Of a DNA stretch of 64,000 nucleotides, positions 31,948 through 43,385 are shown piece after piece (position 1 is the first letter of the stretch; each line of letters starts with the position of its first letter). The DNA is from Setoptus koraiensis. Its lineage: Eukaryota; Arthropoda. The position numbers and the translations under genes are program-made. Location: NCBI GenBank assembly GCA_048013815.1, contig CM106586.1, forward strand, positions 20,088,001 to 20,152,000, given 5' to 3'. A model generated the notes under the pieces. The model had not been told where the DNA came from and ran no database searches. It saw only the letters and a list, made by a program, of their open reading frames with translations.

Positions 31948-34612
31948 TACTGGTATTATATATTGGAAGCGATATTTGGACGAGAATTCACTCCAGGACC
32001 CCAGACAAACAATATTAAATAATATTAACAATATCTCACATCGCCGGCATGTGATGGTACAGGGGGACTATTAATTTGTTGATGACCTCTTGTGATATTG
32101 CGTGTTTCTTCGAGGGGAGGCGTTTGTGTATCGGCGAGATGTTTTTTGCCATCGGTGTAAATTCAGAATTCTTTCTTGTTTATATCTTGTTAACAATGTG
32201 CATTGCAGCACACTAATGCAGTTGAGTTGAATTATTCGGCAACTGTTGTGGTCTGGCCCATCACCGGTAGAGGCGCTGGCATCGTTCAGATAATGTGCAT
32301 CCGAGCGTAGACTGTTTCATTAGATATTTTATTTTTTTGATTGCTCGCTTTAGATCGCCCCAAATCTCATGCGAGAGCGCACGTTTCAACGCAATGACGC
32401 ACTGCCCATTTGCTCGCAATCCTGCAGATAACTATGACTGCTTATGGAAAGCTGAGTAGCGCCGCCCTGTCGGATTCTTTTGAACCAGGTGTAGGGGCTT
32501 TGGAGAATCCGCGCACTGACTTTATCAAGTCGACTCGGTCGCGGGTACAGTGCGGCCGACGCTGGGCTAGTCCGGACGATGACCGGACGTCGCAGAGGGG
32601 CACCGCAACTCTCGCCATTGCAGGGGATGAGGTGACTCAAAGATCAGCAATAACAGCGGCATTGTCCGGATTGACAAAGGGCGCCTCGATGGGTATGCCT
32701 CTTGCGGCAAGCGACACGGGCTGAGAGCGGCCCGGGCCTCCCAGTTCGCAGCACAGCTAACAAGCTTGACCAAACGATTTGCGTCGTTTGTAGCGTCCGA
32801 TGAATGACCTGAGTCGCATTAATAAACTAAAGCGCTGCCCATTGTAAGTGTGAGTTCATTGTAACGTGAGTCTTTCGAGAACATTTTCGCTAACGCTATG
32901 GCATTCCCTCCCAGAGAGGACCCCTGAATTGTATTAGATTCATCATCATCACAAGCAAGCCTCCTGTGAGCTCAATGTTGCCAGACAGAATTATGACGAC
33001 TGGCAATGGGATGCGGCGGAACTCCCTCTTGCTTCTCTTACCCTGTTTGCGTGTATCCGCCTCGTTGGATAACCCAAAACGATGCGCAGCGGAAAGAACA
33101 AAATCAATTGATTATGCTGTTAATGCGTATTCTATGCGATTCCCTGAGCCCATAAAATCCACTGTGTTTGTTCATTTTTTTCTCAGAAGACTCCAAAAAA
33201 CTCCCTATATGAAATTTTTTGTTTGAGAAAAGAAGAAAAAAAAACGCCTGACCAAAGTGATGATGAGAGAATTGATAAAGATAAAGGCATAAAGAAGCCT
33301 GTTTTTTCTACTTCAATGTTGGTTTTTGTTGTGAGCCGGGAAAAATGATATCAATTGCAGTTTGGGATGGTTCTTTAGTTGTGTAGTGTGAAGTCGCTGC
33401 ATCAATTTAAGTTGCTGCAGTTCTCATTTTCTTGAATTGACTAACTATTAGCAACAGTCAGTGGTAGTAGCAAGGATGATGCTACTTTTGCAACTTCTAA
33501 CAATCCAGTAATAATAGTAACAGTGACTCTGTGGCTGTAGTAAAGCCAAACCTATGCGCTAGTAGTTATGGTAGTAGTAGAAGTAAGAAGAAGAAGAAGA
33601 AGTAGTAGACCAACAAGGAAACAAGAAACCACGAATGTAAAGAGAAGATAGCAACAACAACAATTCTCGGCAACAACTAGATTACAACTGCGAATGGGCA
33701 GCCAAAAGAACTAACGTACGTAAGAACGAAGAACAAGCGAAAAAAAAACGAAAGAAAGAGATAAAGAAAGATTATTATTAACTATGCCAGTGCACAAGAA
33801 AAGGGACATAATTCCTTACATATTCATTATTCAAGCTCACTCGTATTTAATTATATAATAATCAATGCAAATCACTTTAAAACGCTCAAAAGTTAAACCT
33901 CGAACTGGTCATATAACTAATGTCTCTATAAAATGTCTTAAAGAACGTAACTTGACTCGCCTCTGGTGCAACGAACGACCTCACTACACAATAGGCTTGG
34001 AGTATGCTAACTCAATAGTAATATTCTAATATTGTTATTTTATTTTATTATTTATTTGCATATTCACATTCAGATACATATTATATACACAACCCATTTA
34101 CTATTATCATTATTATCATATGAATATTTTTCCTATGAATATTCCTTCAATACATTTTATTATAAATACGAACAATATATATTTTCACATATTTATTCAC
34201 AATAACAGCACAATTTATTTATACCAGTGATTATTGACAATCAGCACAACACTCACCTGGGCTTACCGGTGGACGATTTTTAAACCCAAAGAACACTATT
34301 ATCGGTTTCATCAATATTCCAACTGTCATTCGTTTATTAATGACCTACTTTTGAGACATATCATAACAATCATATCATTTGGATATCATATTATCGTAAC
34401 TTAATTGATAATAATTATTGCCAAATCAACGACAATCATTGTTGAGGTATTGAAATGTACACGCTTATCTGATAATACCGATAATAATCCTAATTATCGA
34501 GCTCACCATTAGAGCTGGGAATATTACCGAACCTAGGACATTTTGATCGCCACCTACTACATTTTGACTGTACTTACATCTAGGCTAACGTCTCAAACCT
34601 TAACGAAAAATC
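31948..34612. other. Long intergenic/5' region upstream of LASP
   Basis: About 2.66 kb. A GC-rich island at about 32340-32780 has overlapping open frames on both strands but no recognisable protein. From 33240 to 34600 the sequence becomes very AT-rich with AAGAAG runs at about 33583-33604 and many ATTATT runs, likely containing LASP 5' UTR or a first intron. No gene supported. Confidence 0.5.
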
Positions 34613-36010
34613 ATGAGCGCTAGCAAATGTCCCAGGTGTGAGAATACCGTTTACGCGGTCGAAGGTCTCAAATGTCTGGACAAGGTCTGGCACAAAGGAT
34701 GCTTCAAATGTTACGAATGTGGAATGACATTAAGTCTGAAAAATCATAAAGGCTTCGACAAAAAACCATATTGTAACGCTCACTGCCCACAAGCCAAGCA
34801 CACCTCAGTGGCCGACACGCCAGAAATTAGGAGACTTGCTGAAAACACCAGGATACAAAGCCAAGCTAGATATCATGAAGACTTTGAGAAATCCAAAGGC
34901 AAAGGATTCACACCCATTGCCGATGACCCTGAAACATTGAGAATCAAAAATACGTCCAAGATAATAAGTAACGTCGCTTATCACGGAGAATTAGAACGAA
35001 AAAAACAAATGGAAGAAAAGAGAAACTTGGTAGAAGAAAACGGCTCTATTACAAGCGACAACAATAATCACCTAGATTACATGTCTCCTCAACATCAGCA
35101 ACAACAAAAGCCAAGTCCCCAGTCGAATCAAACATCACATCATATCAATCAGCAACAGTCGAATTTGCAGAATTCGACTCCTCATCAACCATATCAGCAA
35201 CAGCAACCACAGTTACATAAGCAGCAACAGATAATAAAACAACAGCAACTTCAGCAGCAACAACAACAGCAACAACAGCAGCAACTACAAATACAACAAC
35301 AGCAACAGCAGCAACAACAACAGCAACTACAAATGCAACAACAGCAGCAACAACAAATGCAACTTCAGCAACAGCAAATTCAACAACAGCATCAACAAAC
35401 TTTGCAACAGCAACAATTGTATCAGCAACAGCAAATGCATCAGAAACAACAGATGTTAAAACAACAGCAACAACAGCAGCAACAACAACAGATTATAATG
35501 TCGGGTAATACATACGGTGGAGATGTATCTTTAGCCCCCTATTCAGGCATGAGATATCCATCAAACCCATATAACAACATGAAGCAATATCCTACACATC
35601 AAGTGCCATCCCATCATCCTACAACTGTTCATCCTGGGACTCAAATAATCAATAGAATACCCATGACTCAACAAACTATGATACCTGGTGGAGCTATGCT
35701 TTATAATGCTAATGGTATGGTAGCCCAACAGCCGCATTATGTAGGGCCAAATCCGAGAATGATGCCACCTCCGATGCAATATATGCCCCAAGCAAGACAC
35801 CCACATCAGCATCCAGTTACTCAGCGCGTGTTCCGAGCTATGTACAATTATACGGCCAGCGATGTTGATGAAGTTAGTTTCATGGAAGGAGACCTGTTAG
35901 TAAATTGTGTCAATATTGATGCCGGTTGGATGACTGGTACTGTACAACGATCTGGCCAAACTGGTATGCTACCCGCAAATTATGTTGAACAAGTAAAACT
36001 GAGAAATTAA
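34613..36010 (+). CDS. LASP1: LASP, LIM-nebulin-SH3 actin-binding protein with long polyglutamine linker
   Basis: Actin-associated scaffold of the LASP/nebulin family (Drosophila Lasp). 465 residues, single exon. An N-terminal LIM domain (about 1-60) has all zinc ligands: CPRCENTVYAV, HKGCFKCYECGM, KPYCNAHCP. Two nebulin repeats follow (about 62-132; RLAENTRIQSQARYHEDFEK and RIKNTSKIISNVAYHGELER). Residues about 160-300 are an almost uninterrupted Gln-rich tract with His, Leu and Met interruptions, encoded by mixed CAA/CAG. The C-terminal SH3 domain, about 407-465, reads RVFRAMYNYTASDVDEVSF, MEGDLLVN, GWMTGTVQRSGQTGMLPANYVE. Human LASP1 has 261 residues, the excess being the polyQ linker. Confidence 0.97.
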   Translation: MSASKCPRCENTVYAVEGLKCLDKVWHKGCFKCYECGMTLSLKNHKGFDKKPYCNAHCPQAKHTSVADTPEIRRLAENTRIQSQARYHEDFEKSKGKGFTPIADDPETLRIKNTSKIISNVAYHGELERKKQMEEKRNLVEENGSITSDNNNHLDYMSPQHQQQQKPSPQSNQTSHHINQQQSNLQNSTPHQPYQQQQPQLHKQQQIIKQQQLQQQQQQQQQQQLQIQQQQQQQQQQQLQMQQQQQQQMQLQQQQIQQQHQQTLQQQQLYQQQQMHQKQQMLKQQQQQQQQQQIIMSGNTYGGDVSLAPYSGMRYPSNPYNNMKQYPTHQVPSHHPTTVHPGTQIINRIPMTQQTMIPGGAMLYNANGMVAQQPHYVGPNPRMMPPPMQYMPQARHPHQHPVTQRVFRAMYNYTASDVDEVSFMEGDLLVNCVNIDAGWMTGTVQRSGQTGMLPANYVEQVKLRN

Positions 36011-36190
36011 ATCTTTCACTATCACAGACACCAAAGATTGTAGTGACTTACTATGAATAAATTTTTTTATACTTGAGAACTAACAAACATAGAAGAATCT
36101 CGATGAGATTCGCTTTGGTAGATTGGTCTGAATTGTTTGAGAGGCGCTTTTCTCTGTCAAGATCATGTAATAATTTAGTTTAATTTCCAT

Positions 36191-37278
36191 TCAATCACAA
36201 AATTCTGGTGTGAATAGAACACCGAGGCTTTCACCAGTATGGTTTCGTCGAATGGCCTCTGCAAATAAGAGGGAGACGTCAACACACTTTACAGTGGAAC
36301 ATTCCTTCATGATTTCGTCCTGTGGGATGGTGTTAGTTACTAATAGGGCTACAAATGGACTTTTGTTTATGCGTTCAACTGCAGGTCCTGAAAATACACC
36401 ATGAGTTATAACGGCATAAACACTTTTTGCTCCCGCTTCCGCCAGTGTCTGGGCGGCATGAACAATGGTTCCACAAGTATCAGCCATGTCATCGACCAAT
36501 ATGGCCACCTTGTTTTCTACATTACCCATGAGTATCATCTTGGAGATCTCGCTAGCTTTGCTTCTTTCTTTATGCATGATCGCACATTGAACATTTAGTT
36601 TGACAGCAATTGATGTGGCTCGCTTGGCACCACCGGCATCGGGTGAAACCACTACGCATTGATCATAATCAGGTATGTTATCTTTAATCCATTTAAGTAA
36701 CATTGGCTCAGCGTATAAATTATCAACTGGTATATTGAAGAAACCTTGAACTTGATTTGAATGCAAGTCCATAGTGATAATGTGGTCAGCTCCTGATACA
36801 GATAACATGTTGGCTACAAATTTGCAACTAATTGGTGCTCCAGATTTGTCCTTTCGGTCTTGTCTAGCGTAAGGCAGAAGAGGGATGACCGCGGTGACCT
36901 TCTTGGCCGAAGAAAGTTTGCAAGCGTTTATCATCAAGCAAAGTTGCATGAGATTGACATCAATTGGTCCGCATCCTGAGCATTTTAATTCAGTGTGCGT
37001 ATGTTACATGACAGCAGATAGACAGATGAGGTAATCAAATCTTCATATTTGTATTTGCCTACAACGAAATGATAACAACTATTATATGATTGAGATAACT
37101 TACCCGATTGGATTATGTAGACATCCTGTCCCCTCACACTTTCTCCTATTTGAATATTCGTCTCTTGATTTGAAAATGTGTCTAGGGTGACTTTGCCTAA
37201 ACTAATGCCCAATCTATCAACAATCTTGTTGGCCAAATCTAAATTAGAATCTCCACTGAATACTTTGATGTTAGGCAT
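36191..37278 (-). CDS. PRPS1: Ribose-phosphate pyrophosphokinase (PRPP synthetase)
   Basis: Makes PRPP from ribose-5-phosphate and ATP for nucleotide synthesis. Two exons, 37104-37278 and 36191-36975, with a 128-bp phase-1 intron; 319 residues (human PRPS1 318). ATG at 37278 gives [12 protein letters not shown], the family start. Motifs: [37 protein letters not shown] (ATP/flexible loop), [21 protein letters not shown] and the PRPP-binding loop [11 protein letters not shown], then [13 protein letters not shown]. The splice joins QSG to [11 protein letters not shown], reproducing the conserved order. It is tail-to-tail with LASP. Confidence 0.97.
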
Positions 37279-39013
37279 CTTGGTCAATGTGTCAATGTGT
37301 GTGAAAACAAAGTCTTCAGGTCAAAATGAGGCGACCGATTCGTTGATGTTGTCAATGGCGAAGTAATGTGCGATTGTAACTAGAAACGATTGACTCTTTG
37401 CTAGTATGTGGTGAATATCTAGTCTAATATGTGTTTCTGAGCGGATGCCAGTACAGGTCTTGAAAATGAGGCTGACGATGTGGGATATATATGGTTGGTT
37501 TGTAACAGAAAATGTATGAAATGAGAAAGCTTGAATTAAGCTGTGTGGACGATGAATGTGTTACTTTGAATATGTTTTGAAGATATTAAACATATGACGA
37601 TAATGATCTTGTTGATGGTATTTCATAGTTTATATGGCAACTTGTGTATAACAATAACAAACAGTGTGACGAGAGCTGGGTTATAAACGCATAGTGATAC
37701 ATGTGCAACGCTTTGTAAAATGTGGGATTTGAAAAGTGTCCACCCCTTTATGCCGTACCCGAAACTACCTATATACTAACTATGCTTTTGTTTGTATATT
37801 TGATACAAGCGTGACAAACCGGCAGTCTGGTTGTTGATGATTATTATTATTTACAATGATAAGCTTTTATCGATTGCTATATCAATCGACGGCAGAACAA
37901 ACTGATGTATTAACTGTTGACAATGAATTTTATCTCCAACTTATCTTTCATGCTTCGAAATCAGTTGTTTGTCTCTCTTCCACACCAATGACTGTAATCC
38001 CTTGATCTAACGATAGTAAAAATTCCATATGTTGCTGCAGATTAATGTTGCTGTGAATCTACAATGTACAGTCTCTATGTTGTTGCCGAATGGAGCCTGT
38101 GTCGATGAATTTGATATGATGTTGATAACCATCTAATGTGACAAACTTTCTTGCCAGACGATACATGTTTTTCACAAACTATTGTGGCACTTTTATAGCC
38201 ATGTTTATGTCGATATTCACATTTCTTTCTGTCTGGTGATTTCTTTCCTAACTCATTATACTTAAACCGGCAACATTTAGTGATTGATGGCGTTCTACTG
38301 CACTATATGGGTCTGTTTGATTGGTTAAATATGGCCCACGATGAAACATGATTGATCACATTGCCAATCTAGCTAAACATTGACAAGTTCAACTTTTATC
38401 CTCTGTTTCTTGGCCCATCAGGCTAATAAGCCACACGAACACAAATTGCAGCGCTTGTGGTGATTGATTTCGTTGATTTGATGGATTTTATTCATATAGC
38501 GTGCCACAGAATGAAATTCAACAATTGATTGTTGGGATCGCTGATGGTTTGAGGGGTGAAATAGCGGAAATGATGTGGTGCAGAAACAGTTTCAGACAAA
38601 CTTGATTTCCACTTAAGTACCTGACTCCGCCATATTTTCGTTAGCTTGATCCTGACAAGGTTCAATGTGGGATATGATGAATAAACCATGATCTTCTTGT
38701 TACGACTAACCTCTGATACCTGATGTGAAGATTACTCTTGTCTGATCCCCCGGCTAAAAGGCTCTGCCATCGTAGCAAATAAAATCCGGTCCCCACCAGA
38801 GGCCTGCGATTACTCCGACTTCTGGCCTGTTCGAATAACGCGCGTCTGTCGGCTGCGTGCCTCGCTTACAGATGAAACACATGTCTGGTCTGCTAGCGCT
38901 AATAATGTTGTGGCTTAAACACTCCTCACCTCAATCTTGTATTCTTCACCATTCGGCAAACAATACCACCTAAACCTGGATAAATATCAACTTACCTGAT
39001 ACTGTCGTCACAA
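37279..39013. other. Intergenic between PRPS and RPB4 (divergent)
   Basis: About 1.7 kb, AT-rich for the most part, with a GC-balanced stretch at about 38750-38890 close to the RPB4 promoter. Minus frames at 38492-38689 and 38970-39342 are short or shadows of RPB4. No gene supported. Confidence 0.5.
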
Positions 39014-39451
39014 ATGGCCACCAATAGATTATTGTCAGTTGCTGAGGAGGAAGATGCGGCCACTTTGAAATTTCCGAAAGAGTTTGAGAATGCCGAAACT
39101 CTGACGATAAGCGAAGTACTGAAAATTTTGGAGCAACGCAAAGAGCAATATGAGAGAAAGAAGACAGAATCAAATGAATCAGAAAGCATGCACAGATTGA
39201 ACGATGTATTCCTCAAGACACTAGAACACTGTAACACCTTCGATAGATTTGGTGGAAACAAAGAAAGAATTGCCGCTGTGAGGCGAATCCTGCAGACCCA
39301 GCCGAAAAAATTGCACAAATTTGAGTTAGCCCAGCTGGCCAATTTGTGTCCCGAATCTGCCGAGGAAGCTAGAACGTTTATTCCTAGTTTGGAGAATAAT
39401 TTTCAAGACGACGAACTGACGGAAATATTAAAGTCCATGCTATCCACATAA
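39014..39451 (+). CDS. POLR2D: RPB4, RNA polymerase II subunit (POLR2D)
   Basis: Forms the RPB4/RPB7 stalk of RNA polymerase II, involved in initiation and mRNA export/decay. 145 residues, single exon (human 142). The HRDC-like fold is recognisable: [19 protein letters not shown]-type [12 protein letters not shown], then [49 protein letters not shown] and [16 protein letters not shown]; the motif [13 protein letters not shown] is diagnostic. AATAAA signals follow at about 39464 and 39496. Confidence 0.97.
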   Translation: MATNRLLSVAEEEDAATLKFPKEFENAETLTISEVLKILEQRKEQYERKKTESNESESMHRLNDVFLKTLEHCNTFDRFGGNKERIAAVRRILQTQPKKLHKFELAQLANLCPESAEEARTFIPSLENNFQDDELTEILKSMLST

Positions 39452-40412
39452 TAATTGTATAAATAAATACTACATTGCACATAATTACTCAGCTAAATAA
39501 AGCTCTGCTCCCTTGTTGGCCTCTACACTGTATCAACCTTATCAATGCGATCATTACGATCGCGAATTAGCTCGAAACAATCGTTATGGCCGGGTTTTAC
39601 CTATTCTAATGGCACGCTAAAGCAGGCACGCTAACAGAGGGTGGCACCATCCGGGCGATGTTATCGCCATTGGTGAGATACATTCACCTTTGTATGAAGA
39701 TCACAAAGCCTTACAAGCCGATCCCTGTTAGTGCCAATGATTGCTTATTTCTTGGCTCATGAAAGGCCAGTTGCTCAACAGCCATTTCAGAGCTGAGTCG
39801 AGCAAACTCAACTAACGACTTCGATGCAGGCGCTGACCATTGCCTGTTACTCGCTGACTGTTGTTCGTTTCAGAGAAAGAGAGAGTCTAGTTTCGTCTTT
39901 GTTTCACTTGGAAATTCCCAAGTGAGACAAACAATCTCGGTGAGACCGGACTAAGCAATAGATAAGATGAAACAACTACACTGTATGCAAGCCCGAATGC
40001 CAAACACAATCGGCAGCCCGGAGGTACATGAAAAGAAGTCGTGTGCTCGGCTTAAGAACTTGTAACGCTCTGACGGTCTTTCTTCTGGGTAATTCCTAAA
40101 CTACTTCTACTAGCTTACCAAGTATTTCTATTATGGCTCGGCACTTAGTTAACGTCACGATGGTTTTTTCTTCTTCCAATTCCGCTCTCCAGCGGATAAC
40201 TTTCACTTTTTCGAATGAGTATAAAATACGGATGGACACGAGAATGTTCACTCATTCATCGGACAGAGACACATAGTAAAACAACAATACAATACAATTT
40301 CTATTCGCAACAGCAATCTGATCGTTGTCAACCATTGAAATCCTTCAATTTAGGTAGTTGAAGCATCAAAGAAAATCTGCCCCACACATAGAAACATATA
40401 AAACAAGTCAAG
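39452..40412. other. Intergenic and 5' UTR of clip-domain protease homolog
   Basis: It holds RPB4's 3' UTR, about 600 bp of unremarkable sequence, then the core promoter and 5' UTR of the clip-domain gene. No other gene seen. Confidence 0.55.
40220..40254 (+). promoter_or_regulatory. Candidate TATA core promoter of the clip-domain gene
   Basis: TATAAAAT at 40220-40227 is followed about 22-30 bases later by TCACTC / TCATTC (40249-40257), resembling an arthropod initiator (TCAxTY). This gives a transcription start about 160 bases before the ATG at 40413. No experimental support; spacing and sequence only. Confidence 0.5.
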
Positions 40413-43385
40413 ATGTCAGCTAATAGATGCAAATCAAAACACTCGCAAACTGTCCATTTGGCACTATCCACATTGGCGGTCATGCTAATGCTTGTTGCGT
40501 CATGTCACACGATCACCTCGAGCGAGTCCAATAATGAAGAATCTCCTCTAATAGAAACAAATAAAGACAGTTATGAAATTCTATCGCCACCAACTAATGA
40601 ACCGCCGTCGCAAGCTAACAATGTATCCGATGTCAAAAGAGACAGCGAAAGATCTAGTAGAGGTAGACCGAGTGACACGAGAGCTCGAGCAGGCAGAATG
40701 ATGGATTTAGACCTATTAGTTGGCGACATTGAAAATAGCCAAAAGAATAAGCTCGAGAGTGTAAGTGGTAATAGACAGTCGCGTATACTCAACGAGGACA
40801 TTGATATATCTGCGCTGACTGGCGATGAAGATACCTCAAAACAACGAAAAAAGAAGAGCAGCAGTAACAAGAAAATGTCCATACAAGGTTTCATTCCCAT
40901 CGTGACACTAAATAAGGATTCAGACAATCGCAACAACAACGATAAGAGAGATGACAACGAAGACGAAGAATCAAACTCCGAGTCACCCTCCGCGTCTGGC
41001 GCAAGTAACACCAGACAACAGCAACAAGATTATCTCAATCAATTGGCCCAATATCAATTGGAGCAAGCTGGCTACGGCCAACAAACTTCTACCGGACACG
41101 CATCGACCGGTATCCAACCTCTGTACAATCAGCCAATGGATCAAAATCAGCAGATAAAAGCGAAATCTTTGCTGAATGGACTCCAGTCTTCGTCGTCTAT
41201 AACAAGTAAAAAACTTTTAGGTCCATCATCGTTACTTGGTTCTCTAGTCGGATCACATTTGGCACAAGGGCGCCCACAGACGGCCCCCTCGATGGCCTCG
41301 GCTTCCTTTCTATCGCCTTTGAACAATATTTATCCGCAACAGCACCAAATAGAGCAGTCTGCCTTTGATAACGCTGAATTGGACTGCATTTGTGTGCCAT
41401 TTTACATGTGTCGAGCTGGCCAGCTGAGTGAATCAGTCATCGGCAAGTCACAGTTGCAAAAGTTAGTTGAGCAGCATCGCCAACAACGAAATGCCAATCA
41501 GCAACAACAACACCAACAGCAAGTTCAGCAACTGCAACCAGTATCAGGCAACATGATGACTGATTCGTCGGCTCCCACTACCCAGCAACAGGATATGCTC
41601 AATGAGGCCATTTACGAGCAGTTGAGACAGTCAATCGAGAGTGGCAAGTATGGACAGTTGTCCACCGAAAACAATAATAGCAATAACAACCAGTATCAGC
41701 AGGACGAGAGTGGCATGGTTGATGAACGAAGCAACAGCGATGTCACGAAACAAGCAAATCAAGAGAAGCCCTCAAATATAAGGCAGACAACAAATTCCAC
41801 AAAGGCCTCTAATGGTCAACAAATGGACAGAGGCGAAAGTCATGGCAGAAGTTTATGGAAAGGAATAGGCAAACGCGCTCAAAACAACGTTTGTGGCATG
41901 CTGAGAACTTGTTGCAAACTACCATCCCAGCCTTTCAATCCATTCATGGCCAGCATTCCTGTGGGCCAGCCTATAATGACCCCACCCTCCGGCCAGTATC
42001 AAGGCTACCTGCCTCATCTAGCCCAGCAAACCCATCAGGCCAAGATGGTTGCCGCACCATATGTTAACATCAACCACCAATCTCAGCTTCAGCAACAACC
42101 TCAAGTGGCAATTGGCCAGTATAGTCAAGCTTTGTCGCAACAACAACCAGCACCTTATCAGCCCCAGAAATCACTTCAGCCTGTTCAATATCTGACACCT
42201 GTCAATTCGAGGCCCACCACTAGCGCTTTCATTGGCGGACAATCTGCGCCACGTGAAGAGTATGCGCTCGCCCAGAGTGTATCATCGGCGGTGACAAGTT
42301 ATCCTCAGCAAATGATAAATCACAAACCCATAGGACAGTCCAACAATCAACACTCGCATCATCTAGGCAAACAGAGAATTCTTGAGGGACGTTGCGGTAT
42401 GCGACAATCTTCAGGTATTTCGGGTCGCGTTCAAAATCTGCAATACCACGATAATTCGGCAGAATTTGGTGAATTTCCATCTCAAGCGGCCATACTGAAA
42501 CGTTTGGGTCAAACAGAGAGCCTATATGCTTGCGCTGGCACCCTAATTAGTCATCAATGGTTGGCTACGGCTGCCCATTGTATCAGAAAGTTCAACAAGG
42601 ATGAGCTCAAGGTGCGCTTAGGCGATTGGGACGTACACAGAGACGACGAATTTTATCCTCATGTGGAGAAAAACGTCAAAGATATTGTCATACATTCAGA
42701 TTTTGTACCAGGAACATTACTAAACGACATAGCCTTAGTTCGTTTAGAGAGTCCGATAGACGCTCAATTGCCTCATATTAGTCCAGCATGTCTTCCTGCA
42801 TGGAATGAGACATTCACTGGCCAAAGATGCTGGGTTACGGGCTGGGGCAAGGACGCCTTTGGTCAAAGAGGCACATTTCAGAGTGTATTGAAGAAAGTTG
42901 ACCTGCCTGTCATAAGTCAGGCAGAGTGTGAACATTCTTTGCGCCAAACTAAACTAGGCCCATACTATAGATTGCATCAGGGTTTCATTTGCGCGGGCGG
43001 AGAGCGAGGCAAAGATGCCTGCGAGGGCGACGGAGGTTCCGGTTTGTATTGTATAAACCCAGTCACCGGTCTAATCAAGGCTGCCGGTCTCGTATCATGG
43101 GGCATAGGTTGTGGACAACAAAATGTACCAGGTGTTTATGTTAACATAGCCAGATATGTGTCATGGATTGAGGATATTATCTCTATCGACGAAGATTTAT
43201 ATAGTGGCAGTCCGATGTCTGCATACCATTTGAATAATTTAATAAGCGAAAGAAGCAACAATGCCACAACAGCAACAGCCACCGAAACTAACTCAACTGC
43301 CACAAACATTCAGCCACAATTAGACAATGTTGAGATGAGATCGAAAGAAGGAAACAACTCGACAGTGTCCGCTAACTCCTCTTGA
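40413..43385 (+). CDS. Clip-domain serine protease homolog (inactive) with split clip domain
   Basis: A secreted 990-residue protein of the arthropod clip-domain family (masquerade/scarface/PPAF-II-like), which acts in cuticle, morphogenesis or melanisation cascades. A hydrophobic segment at about 15-35 (TLAVMLMLVASCH) is a signal peptide. The clip domain starts at Cys325 (CICVPFYMC; Cys325, 327, 333) and ends with Cys494, Cys500, Cys501 (CGMLRTCC), with about 160 Gln/Asn-rich residues between. The trypsin-like domain, about 670-925, keeps His722 (TAAHC) and Asp772 (NDIALV), but the active Ser is replaced by Gly874 (EGDGGSG), so it should be catalytically dead. Disulfide cysteines and CWVTGWGKD remain. 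Gln/Asn/Ser-rich linkers account for the large size. Confidence 0.94.
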   Translation: MSANRCKSKHSQTVHLALSTLAVMLMLVASCHTITSSESNNEESPLIETNKDSYEILSPPTNEPPSQANNVSDVKRDSERSSRGRPSDTRARAGRMMDLDLLVGDIENSQKNKLESVSGNRQSRILNEDIDISALTGDEDTSKQRKKKSSSNKKMSIQGFIPIVTLNKDSDNRNNNDKRDDNEDEESNSESPSASGASNTRQQQQDYLNQLAQYQLEQAGYGQQTSTGHASTGIQPLYNQPMDQNQQIKAKSLLNGLQSSSSITSKKLLGPSSLLGSLVGSHLAQGRPQTAPSMASASFLSPLNNIYPQQHQIEQSAFDNAELDCICVPFYMCRAGQLSESVIGKSQLQKLVEQHRQQRNANQQQQHQQQVQQLQPVSGNMMTDSSAPTTQQQDMLNEAIYEQLRQSIESGKYGQLSTENNNSNNNQYQQDESGMVDERSNSDVTKQANQEKPSNIRQTTNSTKASNGQQMDRGESHGRSLWKGIGKRAQNNVCGMLRTCCKLPSQPFNPFMASIPVGQPIMTPPSGQYQGYLPHLAQQTHQAKMVAAPYVNINHQSQLQQQPQVAIGQYSQALSQQQPAPYQPQKSLQPVQYLTPVNSRPTTSAFIGGQSAPREEYALAQSVSSAVTSYPQQMINHKPIGQSNNQHSHHLGKQRILEGRCGMRQSSGISGRVQNLQYHDNSAEFGEFPSQAAILKRLGQTESLYACAGTLISHQWLATAAHCIRKFNKDELKVRLGDWDVHRDDEFYPHVEKNVKDIVIHSDFVPGTLLNDIALVRLESPIDAQLPHISPACLPAWNETFTGQRCWVTGWGKDAFGQRGTFQSVLKKVDLPVISQAECEHSLRQTKLGPYYRLHQGFICAGGERGKDACEGDGGSGLYCINPVTGLIKAAGLVSWGIGCGQQNVPGVYVNIARYVSWIEDIISIDEDLYSGSPMSAYHLNNLISERSNNATTATATETNSTATNIQPQLDNVEMRSKEGNNSTVSANSS

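Noticed and set aside
10767-32280. AGAGGCGC words at about 10772, 26050 and 32268 as CTCF sites
   Set aside because: They lack one G of the AG(A/G)TGGCGC core; kept out of the motif cluster.
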